A DNA stretch of 64,000 nucleotides from JAOUEA01 sp963810915 (GCA_963810915.1 CAWEPH010000006.1:682001-746000), one strand, 5' to 3'. Positions 26,085 through 35,532 are shown, counted from the stretch's first letter. A program made the numbers and translations. The notes: generated by a model from the letters alone, not told the origin.

Positions 26085-26968
26085 GCACCACCGCCGCGAC
26101 CCCCTCGGCCGTGACGGCCACGCCCCCGAAGCCCGCCGCGCGCCGCGCCGACCTCCGCAAGCGCCTGGTGACGAAGTGGCTGCTCGTCGCGGCGGCGGTG
26201 GGCTACGTCGTGTTCCTCCTCTTCCTGCCGCTCGCCGGGATCGTCTGGACCGTGATGAAGGCCGGCTGGCACACGATCGCGGAGACCTTCTCGAACGGCA
26301 ACGTGCTGCACGCCTTCGAGCTCACGGCGGTGATCGCCGTCATCACGGTCGCGGTCACGACGTTCTTCGGGGTGCTCGTGGCCTGGGTGCTGGTGCGCCA
26401 GCACTTCCGCGGGAAGTGGTTCCTGAACGCCCTGGTGGACCTGCCGTTCGCGCTCTCGCCCGTCACGGTCGGGCTCGCCGCCGTGCTCCTGTTCGGCCGC
26501 GGCGGCTGGTTCGAGCCCTGGTTCGACGCGCGCGGCATCCAGATCATGTACGCGCTGCCGGCCATGGTGATCGTGACGATCTTCATCAGCCTGCCGTTCA
26601 CGATCCGCGAGGTGCAGCCCGTGCTCGAGGAGCTCGGCAAGGACGAGGAGGACGCCTCGCGCACCCTCGGCGCCTCGATCTCGCAGACGTTCCGCAAGGT
26701 GACGCTGCCCAACATCCGCTGGGCGCTGCTCTACGGCATCGCGCTCTCGACCGCGCGCGCGATCGGCGAGATCGGCGCCGTGCTCCTCGTCTCGGGCAAC
26801 ATCCAGGGCAAGACCGAGACGGCGACGCTCACCATCTACAACGCGTTCGAACACCGGCAACAGGCCACGGGGTACATCGTGGCGCTCACGCTCGCGACGG
26901 TCTCCATCGTCCTGTTGGCGGGGATCGAAGCGACCAAACACAAGATCAGAAGGGAGCGGACCAGATGA
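26081..26968 (+). CDS. cysW: Sulfate ABC transporter permease CysW
   Basis: Second permease, 295 residues, six membrane segments. The EAA-type loop is EEDASRTLGASISQTFRKVTLPNIRWAL, and ARAIGEIGAVLLVSGNIQGKTETATLTIYN is characteristic of CysW. GTG at 26081 overlaps the cysT stop, and the TGA overlaps the cysA ATG. The N-terminus is longer than usual by about 25 Ala/Pro-rich residues. Confidence 0.9.
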   Translation: MSTTAATPSAVTATPPKPAARRADLRKRLVTKWLLVAAAVGYVVFLLFLPLAGIVWTVMKAGWHTIAETFSNGNVLHAFELTAVIAVITVAVTTFFGVLVAWVLVRQHFRGKWFLNALVDLPFALSPVTVGLAAVLLFGRGGWFEPWFDARGIQIMYALPAMVIVTIFISLPFTIREVQPVLEELGKDEEDASRTLGASISQTFRKVTLPNIRWALLYGIALSTARAIGEIGAVLLVSGNIQGKTETATLTIYNAFEHRQQATGYIVALTLATVSIVLLAGIEATKHKIRRERTR

Positions 26969-28073
26969 CGCAGCCCATCGTGGTCGAGGCGCTCACGAAA
27001 CGCTTCGGGGACTACGAAGCGGTATCCGACGTCTCATTCACGGCGCCCGCGGGCGCCATCACCGCCCTGCTGGGGCCGAGCGGCTCCGGCAAGAGCACCG
27101 TCCTGCGCACGATCGCGGGCCTGGAGACGCCGTCGGCCGGGACGGATCTGGGTCGGCGACGAGGAGCTCACCGACAAGAGCGTCCAACAGCGCGAGGTCG
27201 GCTTCGTCTTCCAGCACTACGCGCTCTTCCGGCACATGACGGTGGCGCAGAACGTCGCCTTCGGCCTGGCCGTGCGCAAGGAGTCCAAGGCCGTGCAGCG
27301 TCAGCGCGTCGATGAGCTGCTCGAGCTCGTCCAGCTCGCGACCCTTCGCGAAGCGCTACCCCGACCAGCTCTCCGGCGGCCAGCGCCAGCGCGTGGCCCT
27401 CGCCCGCGCGCTCGCCCCCCAGCCCCGCGTGCTGCTCCTCGACGAGCCGTTCGGCGCCCTCGACGCGCGCGTGCGCCAGGACCTGCGCCGCTGGCTCGAC
27501 GAGCTCCATCGCGAGCTGGGCGTCACGAGCCTCCTCGTCACGCACGACCAGGAGGAGGCCCTCGAGCTCGCGAACCAGATCGTGGTGATGCACCAGGGCA
27601 AGGTCGAGCAGGTCGGCACGCCCGACCAGATCTACGACGACCCGGCCACGGCGTTCGTGGCGGGCTTCGTGGGCTCGGCCAACGTCCTGCACGGCGAGGT
27701 CGTGGACGGCCACGTGCACCTCGGGGTCGTCCGCGTGCCGGGCGCCGACCACCTGGAGGAGGGCTCGCAGGCCACCGCCTTCGTCCGCCCGCACGACGTC
27801 CGGATCACGCCGGACGCGCCGGACGGATCGATCTACGCGACGATCGACCGCGTCGCGTCGCTCGGCTGGCTCGCGCGCCTCTCGCTGCGGCTGCCGGACG
27901 ACACGATCATCGTGGCCCACGTCCCCCAGGACCAGCTGGCCGGCGCCGGCGAGGGCGACACGATCTCGGTGGACCTGCGCAACCCCAAGGCCTTCCACCG
28001 CGAGGACGCGATCAGCGCCGAGGCGCTCGCCGAGACCGACGACGCCGCGCAGGAGGTGCCGAGCTCGGCATGA
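26965..28073 (+). CDS. cysA: Sulfate ABC transporter ATPase CysA (two frame jumps)
   Basis: Nucleotide-binding subunit with Walker A LLGPSGSGKSTVLR, Q-loop FVFQHYALF, signature LSGGQRQRVALARAL, Walker B VLLLDEPFGALD and switch VTHDQEEALEL. A C-terminal regulatory domain follows (AFVRPHDVRITPD). The protein crosses frames near 27,141 and 27,344, each explained by one extra base. With these fixed it has normal length and all ATPase motifs. It energises sulfate uptake with the two permeases, and its TGA overlaps the ATG of the small gene after it. Confidence 0.88.
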
Positions 28074-28294
28074 GCGCCGAGCCGGCCCGCGTGCGCAGGG
28101 TGGACACCTCGAGCGGAAGTGGCGACGTCCCCACCGAGGTCCTCCGCTTCGCCGCGCTCCCCGAGGAGCAGCGCAGGCTGCTGCTCCACGTGAGCGAGCT
28201 GCTCGGCGAGATCGCGTACGGCAACGTCGTGATCGTGCTGCAGGACGGCAAGGTCATCCAGATCGAGACCTCGGAGAAGATCCGCCTGCGCTGA
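28070..28294 (+). CDS. Small DUF2292 (YezD-like) protein
   Basis: Protein of 74 residues whose second half, EIAYGNVVIVLQDGKVIQIETSEKIRL, is the DUF2292 signature. Such proteins commonly sit beside sulfur-assimilation genes, as YezD does in Bacillus, but have no proven function. The ATG overlaps the cysA stop, making it the fifth gene of the operon. It ends two bases from the convergent ATPase gene. Confidence 0.8.
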   Translation: MSAEPARVRRVDTSSGSGDVPTEVLRFAALPEEQRRLLLHVSELLGEIAYGNVVIVLQDGKVIQIETSEKIRLR

Positions 28295-28296
28295 GA

Positions 28297-29478
28297 TCAG
28301 CGCGAAGCGAGCGGGAACGACCGCCGCAGGAACCGATCGAACTGCGGGACCGTGAACGCCGCGTATCCGTACGACGGGCTGTACAGGAGCCCCTTGTCGA
28401 TCAGGCGGGTGCGGAGCTTGCCCAGCGCCTCCGACGATCGGCCGGCCACGCGCGCGACGTCGGCGGCCCGCTGCGGTGCGGGACCCAGCTCCGCCATGGC
28501 TCGCAGGTACCCGAGCTCCTGTTCGCTCGCTCGTTGGACCCTGACCTGGAAGAAGCTCGCATCCAGCCTCGCTTCGACGATGGCTTGTGCCTCGACCGCC
28601 TCGATCGCGCTGATGGGCGATCCCTCCGCCCGATCCCACAGAGCCTTGCCGTATTCCTGGATGAAGTAGGGGTACCCCTCCGTGTACACGACGACGGCAT
28701 CCACGGCTCGTTCGTCGAACGTCACCCCGAGCTCGTTGGCGGGTTCCGTCAACGCGTCGATCGCGTCCGGCACCGCGAGCGGACCCAGTCGATGGAACCG
28801 GAAGAGGCGCTCGGCATAGGATTTCGCCTCCCCTGCCAGACGAGGGAGATGCGGAAGTCCGGCGCCCAGCAACGTGACGGGCAGCTGCCGCTGCCCGAGC
28901 TTGTGCAGCGCACGGATCAGGGCCTCGAACTCCACGCGCGTCAGGAACTGGACCTCGTCGAAGAGGAAGACCACGCCGGTGTCCTGCTCTCGCGCCGCCT
29001 CTCCGAGGGCGAGCAGCACATCGGTGAGATCCTCCCCCAGCTCCCCGCTGTCGGCCGTCCCGACGATGGGATCGACGTCGATCGTCCCCGTCACCGAGCC
29101 GTCCGATGAGACCGTGATCGAGAAGGACTGCAGGACGCCGGCGGCACGGCGGAGGCGGTCACGCCATCGATCGCGCGGCGCCAGCTCCAGCAACGCCCGC
29201 CGAACCAGCTGGGCGATCCGCGGCCCGAACGGTGCGTCGGGTGAGATCTCGGCTTCGACCGGCACCCAGCCCACCAGGGCGGCGCGCTCGGCGAACGCAC
29301 CCAGGAGAACCGTCTTCCCGACCCCTCGCAAGCCCGTGACCAGGACCGCCTGGTCGACATGCCCGCGCCGAAGTCGCTCGAGCATGATCTCCACCTGGTC
29401 GAGTTCGGCGTCACGCCCCACGAGGGCTGGTGGCCGCACCCCGGCGCTCGGCGTGTACGGATTGAGCCTCGGGTCCAC
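28297..29478 (-). CDS. P-loop ATPase of the AAA/Orc1-STAND type
   Basis: ATPase of 393 residues. It opens with LVGRDAELDQVEIMLERL, then Walker A VTGLRGVGKTVLL (about 46-58), Walker B GVVFLFDEVQFL (about 168-179), a sensor-like LLGAGLPHLPRL and a C-terminal winged-helix-like region (ELGYLRAMAELGPAPQRAADVARVAG). Similar single ATPases are scattered in actinobacteria, some with mobile elements, and their role is unknown. GTG start at 29478. A perfect palindrome lies just upstream and may bind the protein itself. Confidence 0.75.
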   Translation of the reverse strand: MDPRLNPYTPSAGVRPPALVGRDAELDQVEIMLERLRRGHVDQAVLVTGLRGVGKTVLLGAFAERAALVGWVPVEAEISPDAPFGPRIAQLVRRALLELAPRDRWRDRLRRAAGVLQSFSITVSSDGSVTGTIDVDPIVGTADSGELGEDLTDVLLALGEAAREQDTGVVFLFDEVQFLTRVEFEALIRALHKLGQRQLPVTLLGAGLPHLPRLAGEAKSYAERLFRFHRLGPLAVPDAIDALTEPANELGVTFDERAVDAVVVYTEGYPYFIQEYGKALWDRAEGSPISAIEAVEAQAIVEARLDASFFQVRVQRASEQELGYLRAMAELGPAPQRAADVARVAGRSSEALGKLRTRLIDKGLLYSPSYGYAAFTVPQFDRFLRRSFPLASR

Positions 29479-29506
29479 GAGCGCGACCTTATCATCTTTG
29501 GCACGG

Positions 29507-29525
29507 TTTGTCGCCTACCGACAAA
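29507..29525 (-). promoter_or_regulatory. Palindrome upstream of the ATPase gene
   Basis: TTTGTCG-CCTAC-CGACAAA is a perfect 7-5-7 inverted repeat only 29 bases upstream of the ATPase GTG. It would cover the promoter or start site on the minus strand, fitting an autoregulatory operator. Confidence 0.55.
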
Positions 29526-29660
29526 GTCGCCCAAGCTGCCAATCCAGGGAGGCACCGAGGTCACGTCCACACTTACAGCAGGTAGATGCGCCTGCCGACA
29601 ACCTAGGCATGGACGTCGCCCCGACACCCGCGGTGCACGACCCGGGCCTACCATCGCCGG

Positions 29661-30520
29661 ATGCCCCCCGCCATCTTCGTCGCAGCGGTGAGCGCGTTGG
29701 CCGTGACCGGCTCGTGGATCGGCACCTGGCGCGCCGCGGTGCCCATGGGGCAGTTCGAGGGCGTATGCGAACGGCTGCGCGCGGCGCACCTCCCCATCGT
29801 GGCGCGCGACTGGTTCTGTTTCCCTGCCTCGACCGGCGCGCGCGCCGCCTCCACGGCCGCGATGCTCCTGATGGTCGTCGGGATCGGGCTCGCGTGCGCG
29901 GTCCTCGCGGCCGTCGGACGTCGCCTCACGGCGCTGGTGCCGCTCGCAGGGCTCCTCGCGATCGACCGGGCGCCTTCCGTGATGCAGACGTGGAGCATCC
30001 CGCCGTTCCTCGACCGTCCGATCACCAGGGTCGCGCTGGATCTGGCGCTCGTGGCCGCTCCGGCGCTCGGGGTGATGTGGGTCCGCAGGCATCGCCCGGC
30101 GCGGAAGAACGCGATGCGTCCGCTCGCGGGGCTCGTGGCGCTCGCCGTGTGCGTGGCCGTGCGGCCTGCGTCGCGTTCGCCTGGAACGCGATGCTGGCCC
30201 GTCACTTCGCCGCCATCGGCGGCATCCCGTTCACCCGGTGGCAGATCCTGCCCGCCGCCTTCGTGATGGGCGCCTTCGGCATGCTGCTCGGGCCCGACGA
30301 CCGTCGTTGGTGGCCGTGGATCCTGGTCGCGACCGCCTTCCTGCTGAGCGCAGCCCCGTCGATGGCGCTGCTCTCCGCGCAGGACCGCTTCCCGACGTAC
30401 GCGGGCTTCGGGCTCGTGGTCCCGTTGGCGCTCGTCGGCCTGGTGGGGTCGGCGTGGCGGCCCATCGCGGACCTCCTCGTCGCGAAGGGGCTGCTGATCG
30501 AGCGAACCCGCCGAGGGTGA
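29661..30520 (+). CDS. Polytopic membrane protein of unknown function (one frame jump)
   Basis: About 286 residues with seven or eight hydrophobic segments, no recognised family. The first part ends in LAGLVALAVCVAV. A jump near 30,165 brings in CVAFAWNAMLARHFAAIGG and three more membrane segments ending LIERTRRG. Conserved-looking cysteines lie in FEGVCERL and RDWFCF. It is followed closely by another unknown gene, with an inverted repeat between them. Confidence 0.5.
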
Positions 30521-30528
30521 GGCCCCGC

Positions 30529-30588
30529 CGTCGGCGAGGACCACGACCCCCGTGCGGGATCTCCCCCGCGCCGCGGTCCTCGCCGACG
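30529..30588. repeat. 14-bp perfect inverted repeat between two unknown genes
   Basis: CGTCGGCGAGGACC (30529-30542) and GGTCCTCGCCGACG (30575-30588) are perfect inverted copies separated by 32 bases. The right arm lies within the first codons of the next gene and the GTG start is in the loop. A transcript could form a 14-bp stem hiding the start codon region. Confidence 0.6.
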
Positions 30589-31203
30589 TGCTCGCCACGG
30601 GCTCGTCGTCGTCTCGCTGATCCTGTTCGCGGCCGACCCGCTCACCGCGGAGATCGAGGCCGCGATCCCCACGTACGTCGGGGTGCGATACCAGGCGCAC
30701 GACGTCCGCGCCAAGATGGACCTCCGCGAGGCGGTCGACGCGGCGTTCGCGTACCGGTCGCGGAGCGGGACCTTCCGGGGCTTCGACGCGAGGACCGGCA
30801 GCGCGCTCCGATCCCACGCTCGCATGGATGGACGGTCCGCTCGATGCCGGGACGATCGGCGCCGTGCCCGAACTCACGATGGCGGTCGCTTCCGCCACCG
30901 GCTCCGCGGCGCGCCTCACCGCGCTCAGCGGATCGGGCCGTGTGTTCTGCATCCGGGCCACCGACGACGACCGTGTGACGTGGGGCGCGGGCGGGGCCGC
31001 AGGCGTGGTCGGCACCGCGCAGGTCCGCGCGGCCGAGCGCGAGGCGCTGGCGCACTGCGGCGACACGCCCTGGACCGCGGCCGCCGTCGCGACGACCCCG
31101 CTCGCGGGGCTCCTGCGCCGTGGCGAGCGACAGCGACTACGTGATGTGTCGCGCGGTCGAGGCCGAGATCGTGCGCATCCTCGCGACCGCGAAGCCCGCC
31201 TGA
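30552..31203 (+). CDS. Pilin-like or membrane-anchored unknown protein (three frame jumps)
   Basis: Reading across jumps near 30,602, 30,815 and 31,115 gives one protein of about 216 residues. It has a single N-terminal hydrophobic stretch (LVVVSLILFAA) and then an extracytoplasmic-looking domain (EIEAAIPTYVGVRYQAHDVRAKMDLREAVDAAFAYRS; PELTMAVASATGS; VFCIRATDDDRVTW). The layout recalls type IV pilin-like proteins, but no GFxxxE prepilin site is visible. I do not recognise the family. The GTG at 30552 is tentative. Confidence 0.4.
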
Positions 31204-31211
31204 GCGCTCGG

Positions 31212-31856
31212 CTACCGCGTCCGCTCGGGAAGCGTCGAGGCCCCGACGTGGGTCTCCAGCCAGTCCTGGATCGGCGACGAGTCGCGGAGGAACCCCACGA
31301 CCTTGTCCTTCGCCTTGGCGGTTCCGAGCCAGGCGCCGGCGCCCCAATCGCGCCACATCGCCAGGCCCTTGTACCGCAGCAGCTCGATCCGTGGATGGTC
31401 CTTCGGGTAGCCGCGCGGCGCCGTCTTCAGGGTTCCGTGCGCCATCACCTCGAGGCCCGCCGCGCGCCCGTCCTCCACCAGAGCCGACAGCTCGGCTCCC
31501 GTGCGCTCGTCGGCCACGGCGGCGCGGTAGCGCTCCAGCTGGTCGGACGCCATCTCCCACATGCCGCATCCCGCGCTCAGGCCTTCGGCGCTCAGCTGCA
31601 CGTACCCTGCGCCGATCAACGCGCCCATGTGCGTCTTGTACGGCGACTTGTCCGGGCTGAACCGGACGTCGCGGTAGGGCCGGAAGATGCGGCCCTCCCC
31701 CCACTCGGGCGCGAGCTCGGCGAGCAGCGCCTCCATGGGGGCGCGGACCTCCTGCTCGTAGACCGCCTTGTTCCGTTGCCAGTACGTCTTGGAGTTGTCG
31801 GCCTCCAAGCCCTCGAAGAACTCGAGCGCCTCGACCTTCCACCCGCGGAACGCCAT
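31212..31856 (-). CDS. DUF2461-family protein
   Basis: Protein of 214 residues beginning MAFRGWKVEALEFFEGLEADNSKTYW. The DUF2461 blocks are clear: FRPYRDVRFSPDKSPYKTHMGA and PRGYPKDHPRIELLRYKGL. The family is widespread in bacteria with no established function. The gene ends the minus-strand run after the first arylsulfatase, starting eight bases beyond that gene's stop, so the two may be co-transcribed. Confidence 0.85.
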   Translation of the reverse strand: MAFRGWKVEALEFFEGLEADNSKTYWQRNKAVYEQEVRAPMEALLAELAPEWGEGRIFRPYRDVRFSPDKSPYKTHMGALIGAGYVQLSAEGLSAGCGMWEMASDQLERYRAAVADERTGAELSALVEDGRAAGLEVMAHGTLKTAPRGYPKDHPRIELLRYKGLAMWRDWGAGAWLGTAKAKDKVVGFLRDSSPIQDWLETHVGASTLPERTR

Positions 31857-31864
31857 GCGCTCGC

Positions 31865-34225
31865 CTACTCGCGGCTCAGCATCGCCTCGGCCTGGCGCTC
31901 CAGGTCGAGGTAGGGCTCGCCGCTCACGTCGACGGCCACCCGCTTGATCGTGCCGCCGGTGAAGCGGTACGGCGCCTCGCCCGGGTAGTCGTCGGTGACG
32001 GCCTCGCCGCTGTCGCGGCCGACGCACAGGCCCTCGCCGGCGAGCGAGAAGTACCCCGGCTGGGTCTTGATCCGGCCCTCGCCGACCTTCTGGTCGCCGT
32101 GGTAGAGGGACAGGATGCCGGTGGCGACGCCGGGCGGGTCCTCGCCGTCCTTGTCGAACGAGGCCGAGAGGATCAGGTTCTCACCGGTCGGCAGATCCAC
32201 GGTCCCGTCGACCTTCTGCTCCATCATGCCGACGAAGTTGTTGACGTAGTGCAGGCGGTTCTCCTTGACGTACAGGGCGTGCCCGCCGAAGCGCGCCCCG
32301 TGGGCGAACAGCACGCCCTCCGCGCCGGCAGCCGGGATGTCGACCAGCGCGCCGATCGCGTACGAGCGGTTGCGGATGTTGACCGCCTGCTGCTCCGGGA
32401 CGTCGGCGGTGTCGGGGAAGTAGATGTAGCGGTCGCGCGGCGGCGCGAGCAGCGGCCGCGGCGTCAGGATGATCTCGAGCGCCGAGCGGTCGTCGAGCGG
32501 GAACGCGCCGTTGCGGCCCGCCTCGGCGAACCACAGGTTGACGAGCTCCCGGAGCTTCTCGGGCTCCTCGGCCGCCAGATCGTGGAGCTCGGAGCGGTCG
32601 ACGTCGGTGTGGTACAGCTCCCACTCGTCGTCGTTGAAGTTGCTCCATCCGGCGATCGTCGGGTGGGTCGTGACGGCCTTCCAGCCGTCGTGCCAGATGC
32701 CGCGCGAGCCGAGCATCGAGTAGAACTGCGTGCGCCGCGCCGACGTCGCCGAGGCGTCGTCGAAGCTGTAGCGCATGCTCACGCCGTCGAAGGCGCTCTG
32801 CACGTGCCCCTTGATGCGCTCGGGCGGCTCGACGCCGAGGCAGTCGAGGACCGTCGGCACGAGGTCGATCGCGTGGTGGTACTGGGTCCGGATCTCGCCC
32901 TTCGCCTTCATGCCGGCCGGCCACGAGATGATGCACGGGTCGGAGGTGCCGCCGTTGAACTCGTAGCGCTTCCACATCTTGAACGGCGTGTTGAAGGCCA
33001 TCGCCCAGCCGTTCGCGTAGTGGTTGTAGGTCTTGGGGCCGCCGAGCTCGTCGAGCATCGCGAGGGCCGAGTCGAGGTCGTCGGGCATGCCGTTGAAGAG
33101 CCGGTTCTCGTTGACCGACCCGTTGGGGCCGCCCTCGCCGCTGGCGCCGTTGTCGGACACGAGGATCACCAGCGTGTTCTCGCGCTGGCCCGAGAACTCG
33201 AGGAAGTCGAGCAGCCGCCCGATGTGGTGGTCGGCGTGGGCGAGGAAGCCCGCGTAGACCTCGGCCATGCGCGAGAAGAGCTCCTTCTCGCCGTCGGAGA
33301 GCGAGTCCCACGGCTTGGTCACGTCCATCGACGGGAAGGGCTTGCCGTCGGGCCCGGTGCGCGTCTCGGGCGTGCCGATCGGGTTGACCGGCGGGAGCTC
33401 GGTGTCGGGCGGGACGATGCCCATCTCCTTCTGGCGCGCCAGCGTCTGCTCGCGCAGCGCCTCGTAGCCCATGTCGAACCGGCCCTTGAACTTGTCGATC
33501 CACTCCTCGGGCGCGTGGTGCGGCGCGTGGCAGGCGCCGGGCGCGTAGTAGAGGAAGAACGGCTTGTCCGGCGCGATCGCCTTGGCGTCCTTGATGAACT
33601 CGAGCGCCTTGTCGGTGATGTCGTCGGTGAAGTGGTAGCCCTCCTCCGGCGTCGTCGGCGGGTCCACCGGGTGGTTGTCGTAGACGAGCTCGGGATACCA
33701 CTGGTTGGTCTCGGCGCCGAGGAAGCCGTACCAGCGCTCGAAGCCGCGGCCGGACGGCCAGTTGCGCCGCGTCGCGGCCAGGTTCATCTCGTCGGTCGGG
33801 CACAGGTGCCACTTGCCGACCATGTAGGTGTTCCAGCCGAGCTCGCCGAGGATCTCGGGGAGCATGCCGTTCTCGGGCGGGATCGTGCCGCTCGCGTTCG
33901 GGAACCCGATCGCGGCCTCGGTGATGCACGCCATCGAGTTGCGGGTGTGGTTGCGCCCCGTCAGCAGGCACGAACGCGTCGGCGAACAGAGCGCCGTGGT
34001 GTGCCACTGCGTGTAGCGCACGCCGTCGGCCGCGATCCGGTCGATGTTGGGCGTCTCGATCGGCCCGCCGTAGCAGCTCATCGCCGAGAAGCCGACGTCG
34101 TCGAGCACGATGTAGACGACGTTGGGCGCGCCGTCGGGCGCCTTCGGCGGCTCGAAGGGCGCCCAGTCCGGCTCGGAGTCGCGGATGTCGACGTTGATGG
34201 TGCCCTTGAACGGCTTGTCCACCAT
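31865..34225 (-). CDS. Arylsulfatase (type I, Cys-type)
   Basis: Sulfatase of 786 residues. Asp42 and Asp43 (IVLDDVG) are metal ligands. ALCSPTRSCLLTGR holds Cys80, the residue converted to formylglycine in the C-x-P-x-R motif. Further motifs are GKWHL, FFLYYAPGACHAPHH and SDNGASGEGG. The C-terminal 150 residues form a beta-rich domain shared with the second sulfatase. No signal peptide is visible. It hydrolyses sulfate esters after maturation, plausibly by the radical SAM maturase encoded at 37.4-38.8 kb. A GGGAG site precedes the ATG. Confidence 0.9.
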   Translation of the reverse strand: MVDKPFKGTINVDIRDSEPDWAPFEPPKAPDGAPNVVYIVLDDVGFSAMSCYGGPIETPNIDRIAADGVRYTQWHTTALCSPTRSCLLTGRNHTRNSMACITEAAIGFPNASGTIPPENGMLPEILGELGWNTYMVGKWHLCPTDEMNLAATRRNWPSGRGFERWYGFLGAETNQWYPELVYDNHPVDPPTTPEEGYHFTDDITDKALEFIKDAKAIAPDKPFFLYYAPGACHAPHHAPEEWIDKFKGRFDMGYEALREQTLARQKEMGIVPPDTELPPVNPIGTPETRTGPDGKPFPSMDVTKPWDSLSDGEKELFSRMAEVYAGFLAHADHHIGRLLDFLEFSGQRENTLVILVSDNGASGEGGPNGSVNENRLFNGMPDDLDSALAMLDELGGPKTYNHYANGWAMAFNTPFKMWKRYEFNGGTSDPCIISWPAGMKAKGEIRTQYHHAIDLVPTVLDCLGVEPPERIKGHVQSAFDGVSMRYSFDDASATSARRTQFYSMLGSRGIWHDGWKAVTTHPTIAGWSNFNDDEWELYHTDVDRSELHDLAAEEPEKLRELVNLWFAEAGRNGAFPLDDRSALEIILTPRPLLAPPRDRYIYFPDTADVPEQQAVNIRNRSYAIGALVDIPAAGAEGVLFAHGARFGGHALYVKENRLHYVNNFVGMMEQKVDGTVDLPTGENLILSASFDKDGEDPPGVATGILSLYHGDQKVGEGRIKTQPGYFSLAGEGLCVGRDSGEAVTDDYPGEAPYRFTGGTIKRVAVDVSGEPYLDLERQAEAMLSRE

Positions 34226-34420
34226 GCACTCCCTGTCCGGACGACGACGGTCTAGCGAGGATACCCCGCACACCGATGTTGGGGGCCGCGAGGTGCACGC
34301 GCGGCGGCGTGCAGGAGAACGGATCGCGAACGATCGGCGATGTGCCCAGTTGCTCCTACGCTTGACCGAGGTCGGCCGGACCACGAATCTCGAAGCGGGC
34401 ATCGCAGGAGGAACATCGGT

Positions 34421-34848
34421 GAGCACGACCATCGAGCCGGCCGCGTCCCCAAGGTCGTGTTCCTGTGCGTGCACAACGCGGGTCGTTCCCAGATGGCCGC
34501 GGGATGGCTCCGGCACCTCGCCGGCGACGGCGCGGAGGTCTTCTCGGGCGGCTCCGACCCCGCCGCCGAGGTGAACCCGGCCGCGGTCGCGGTCATGGCC
34601 GAGGTCGGCATCGACATCGGTGATCTGATCCCTCAGCGCTGGACGGACGACGTCGTGCGGATCGCCGATGCCGTCATCACGATGGGCTGTGGCGACTCGT
34701 GTCCGGTCTTCCCGGGCGTCCGCTACGTCGACTGGGACCTCGACGATCCGGCAGGTCTGCCGATCGACCAGGTGCGGCCGATCCGCGACGAGATCGAGCG
34801 CCGGGTGCGCGGCCTGATGGACGAGCTCGAGATCCACGCTCGGGTAAC
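34421..34848 (+). CDS. arsC: Low-molecular-weight phosphatase-type arsenate reductase (frame jumps)
   Basis: The catalytic loop VVFLCVHNAGRSQMAAGWL (C-x-x-N-x-x-R-S) and the later TMGCGDSCPVFPGVRYVDWDLDDP mark thioredoxin-type ArsC of the LMW-phosphatase fold, which reduces arsenate to arsenite. GTG at 34421 follows GGAGGA; one C appears missing from the C-run near 34,445, after which the domain reads normally. Downstream the frame runs without a stop into the next gene through an arginine/serine-rich stretch, so a second indel probably hides the true stop, possibly the TAA near 34,846. Confidence 0.7.
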
Positions 34849-34942
34849 CTGGTCCGCATCCAAGAGGCTCCGCCGATCCGCCCGGCGATCGCACCGGAGG
34901 TCGAGCGGCCAGGACTCGTCCGGCGCATGGAGGTGCTTCGCG

Positions 34943-35428
34943 ATGGCAGAGAAGAAACCTGCAACGAAGGGCACGCAGCGGTCCGCAGAGAGCACCGCGA
35001 AGAAGACATCCGGGGGACTCACGGCCGAGGAACGAGCCGCGATGAAGGAGCGCGTCCGAGAGCTGAAGGCGGAGGCGCGCGTGAACAAGGACAGGGCGGA
35101 AGGGGAAAAGGCCGTGCGTGCTTCCATCGCCACGATGCCGCCACCCGATCGCGCCATGGCCGAGCGGCTCCACGCGATCGTGACGGCGAACGCCCCGGAT
35201 CTGTGGCCGAAGACCTGGTACGGGATGCCCGCCTACGCAAAGGACGGCAAGGTCGTCTGCTTCTTCCAGAGCGCGGACAAGTTCAAGGCGCGCTACGCGA
35301 CGGTCGGGTTCAACGACACGGCGAACCTCGACGACGGCGCCATGTGGCCGACCTCCTTCGCGCTGAAGGCGCTGACCGCCAAGGAGGAGGCGAAGATCGC
35401 CGCGCTCGTGAAGAAGGCGGTGCGCTGA
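34943..35428 (+). CDS. DUF1801-family protein
   Basis: Starts MAEKKPATKGTQRSAEST; the Lys/Thr-rich head is followed by the DUF1801 fold: PDRAMAERLHAIVTANAPDLWPKTWYGMPAYAKDG and DGAMWPTSFALKALTA. These small proteins are common in actinobacteria and of unknown role. I start at the ATG at 34943 because GGAGG lies nine bases upstream and the frame before it looks non-coding. It could also be read as a C-terminal fusion to the arsenate reductase, since no stop separates them. Confidence 0.7.
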   Translation: MAEKKPATKGTQRSAESTAKKTSGGLTAEERAAMKERVRELKAEARVNKDRAEGEKAVRASIATMPPPDRAMAERLHAIVTANAPDLWPKTWYGMPAYAKDGKVVCFFQSADKFKARYATVGFNDTANLDDGAMWPTSFALKALTAKEEAKIAALVKKAVR

Positions 35429-35477
35429 GGAACGAGCTCGCCGCTCATGCCGACGCTGACGCGACCGAGGCCGGCAC

Positions 35478-35522
35478 GGAGAGCTGGGCTTGAGCCCAGG
35501 ATGGAGAGCTGGGCTTGAGCCC
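35478..35522 (+). repeat. Tandem 25-base hairpin repeat
   Basis: The 20-base unit at 35478-35497 recurs exactly at 35503-35522, 25 bases later. Each unit contains GGGCT-TG-AGCCC, a 5-bp stem-loop. It lies between convergent genes. Confidence 0.6.
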
Positions 35523-35532
35523 GGGACGGATC

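Noticed and set aside
32099..34255. Very long plus-strand open frame opposite the first arylsulfatase
   Set aside because: Composition is Val/Arg/Leu-rich without motifs and it mirrors the codon bias of the real gene; the minus strand has full sulfatase motifs.
34322..34335. GATCG-CGAA-CGATC inverted repeat before arsC
   Set aside because: Only five base pairs of low-information sequence common in this genome.
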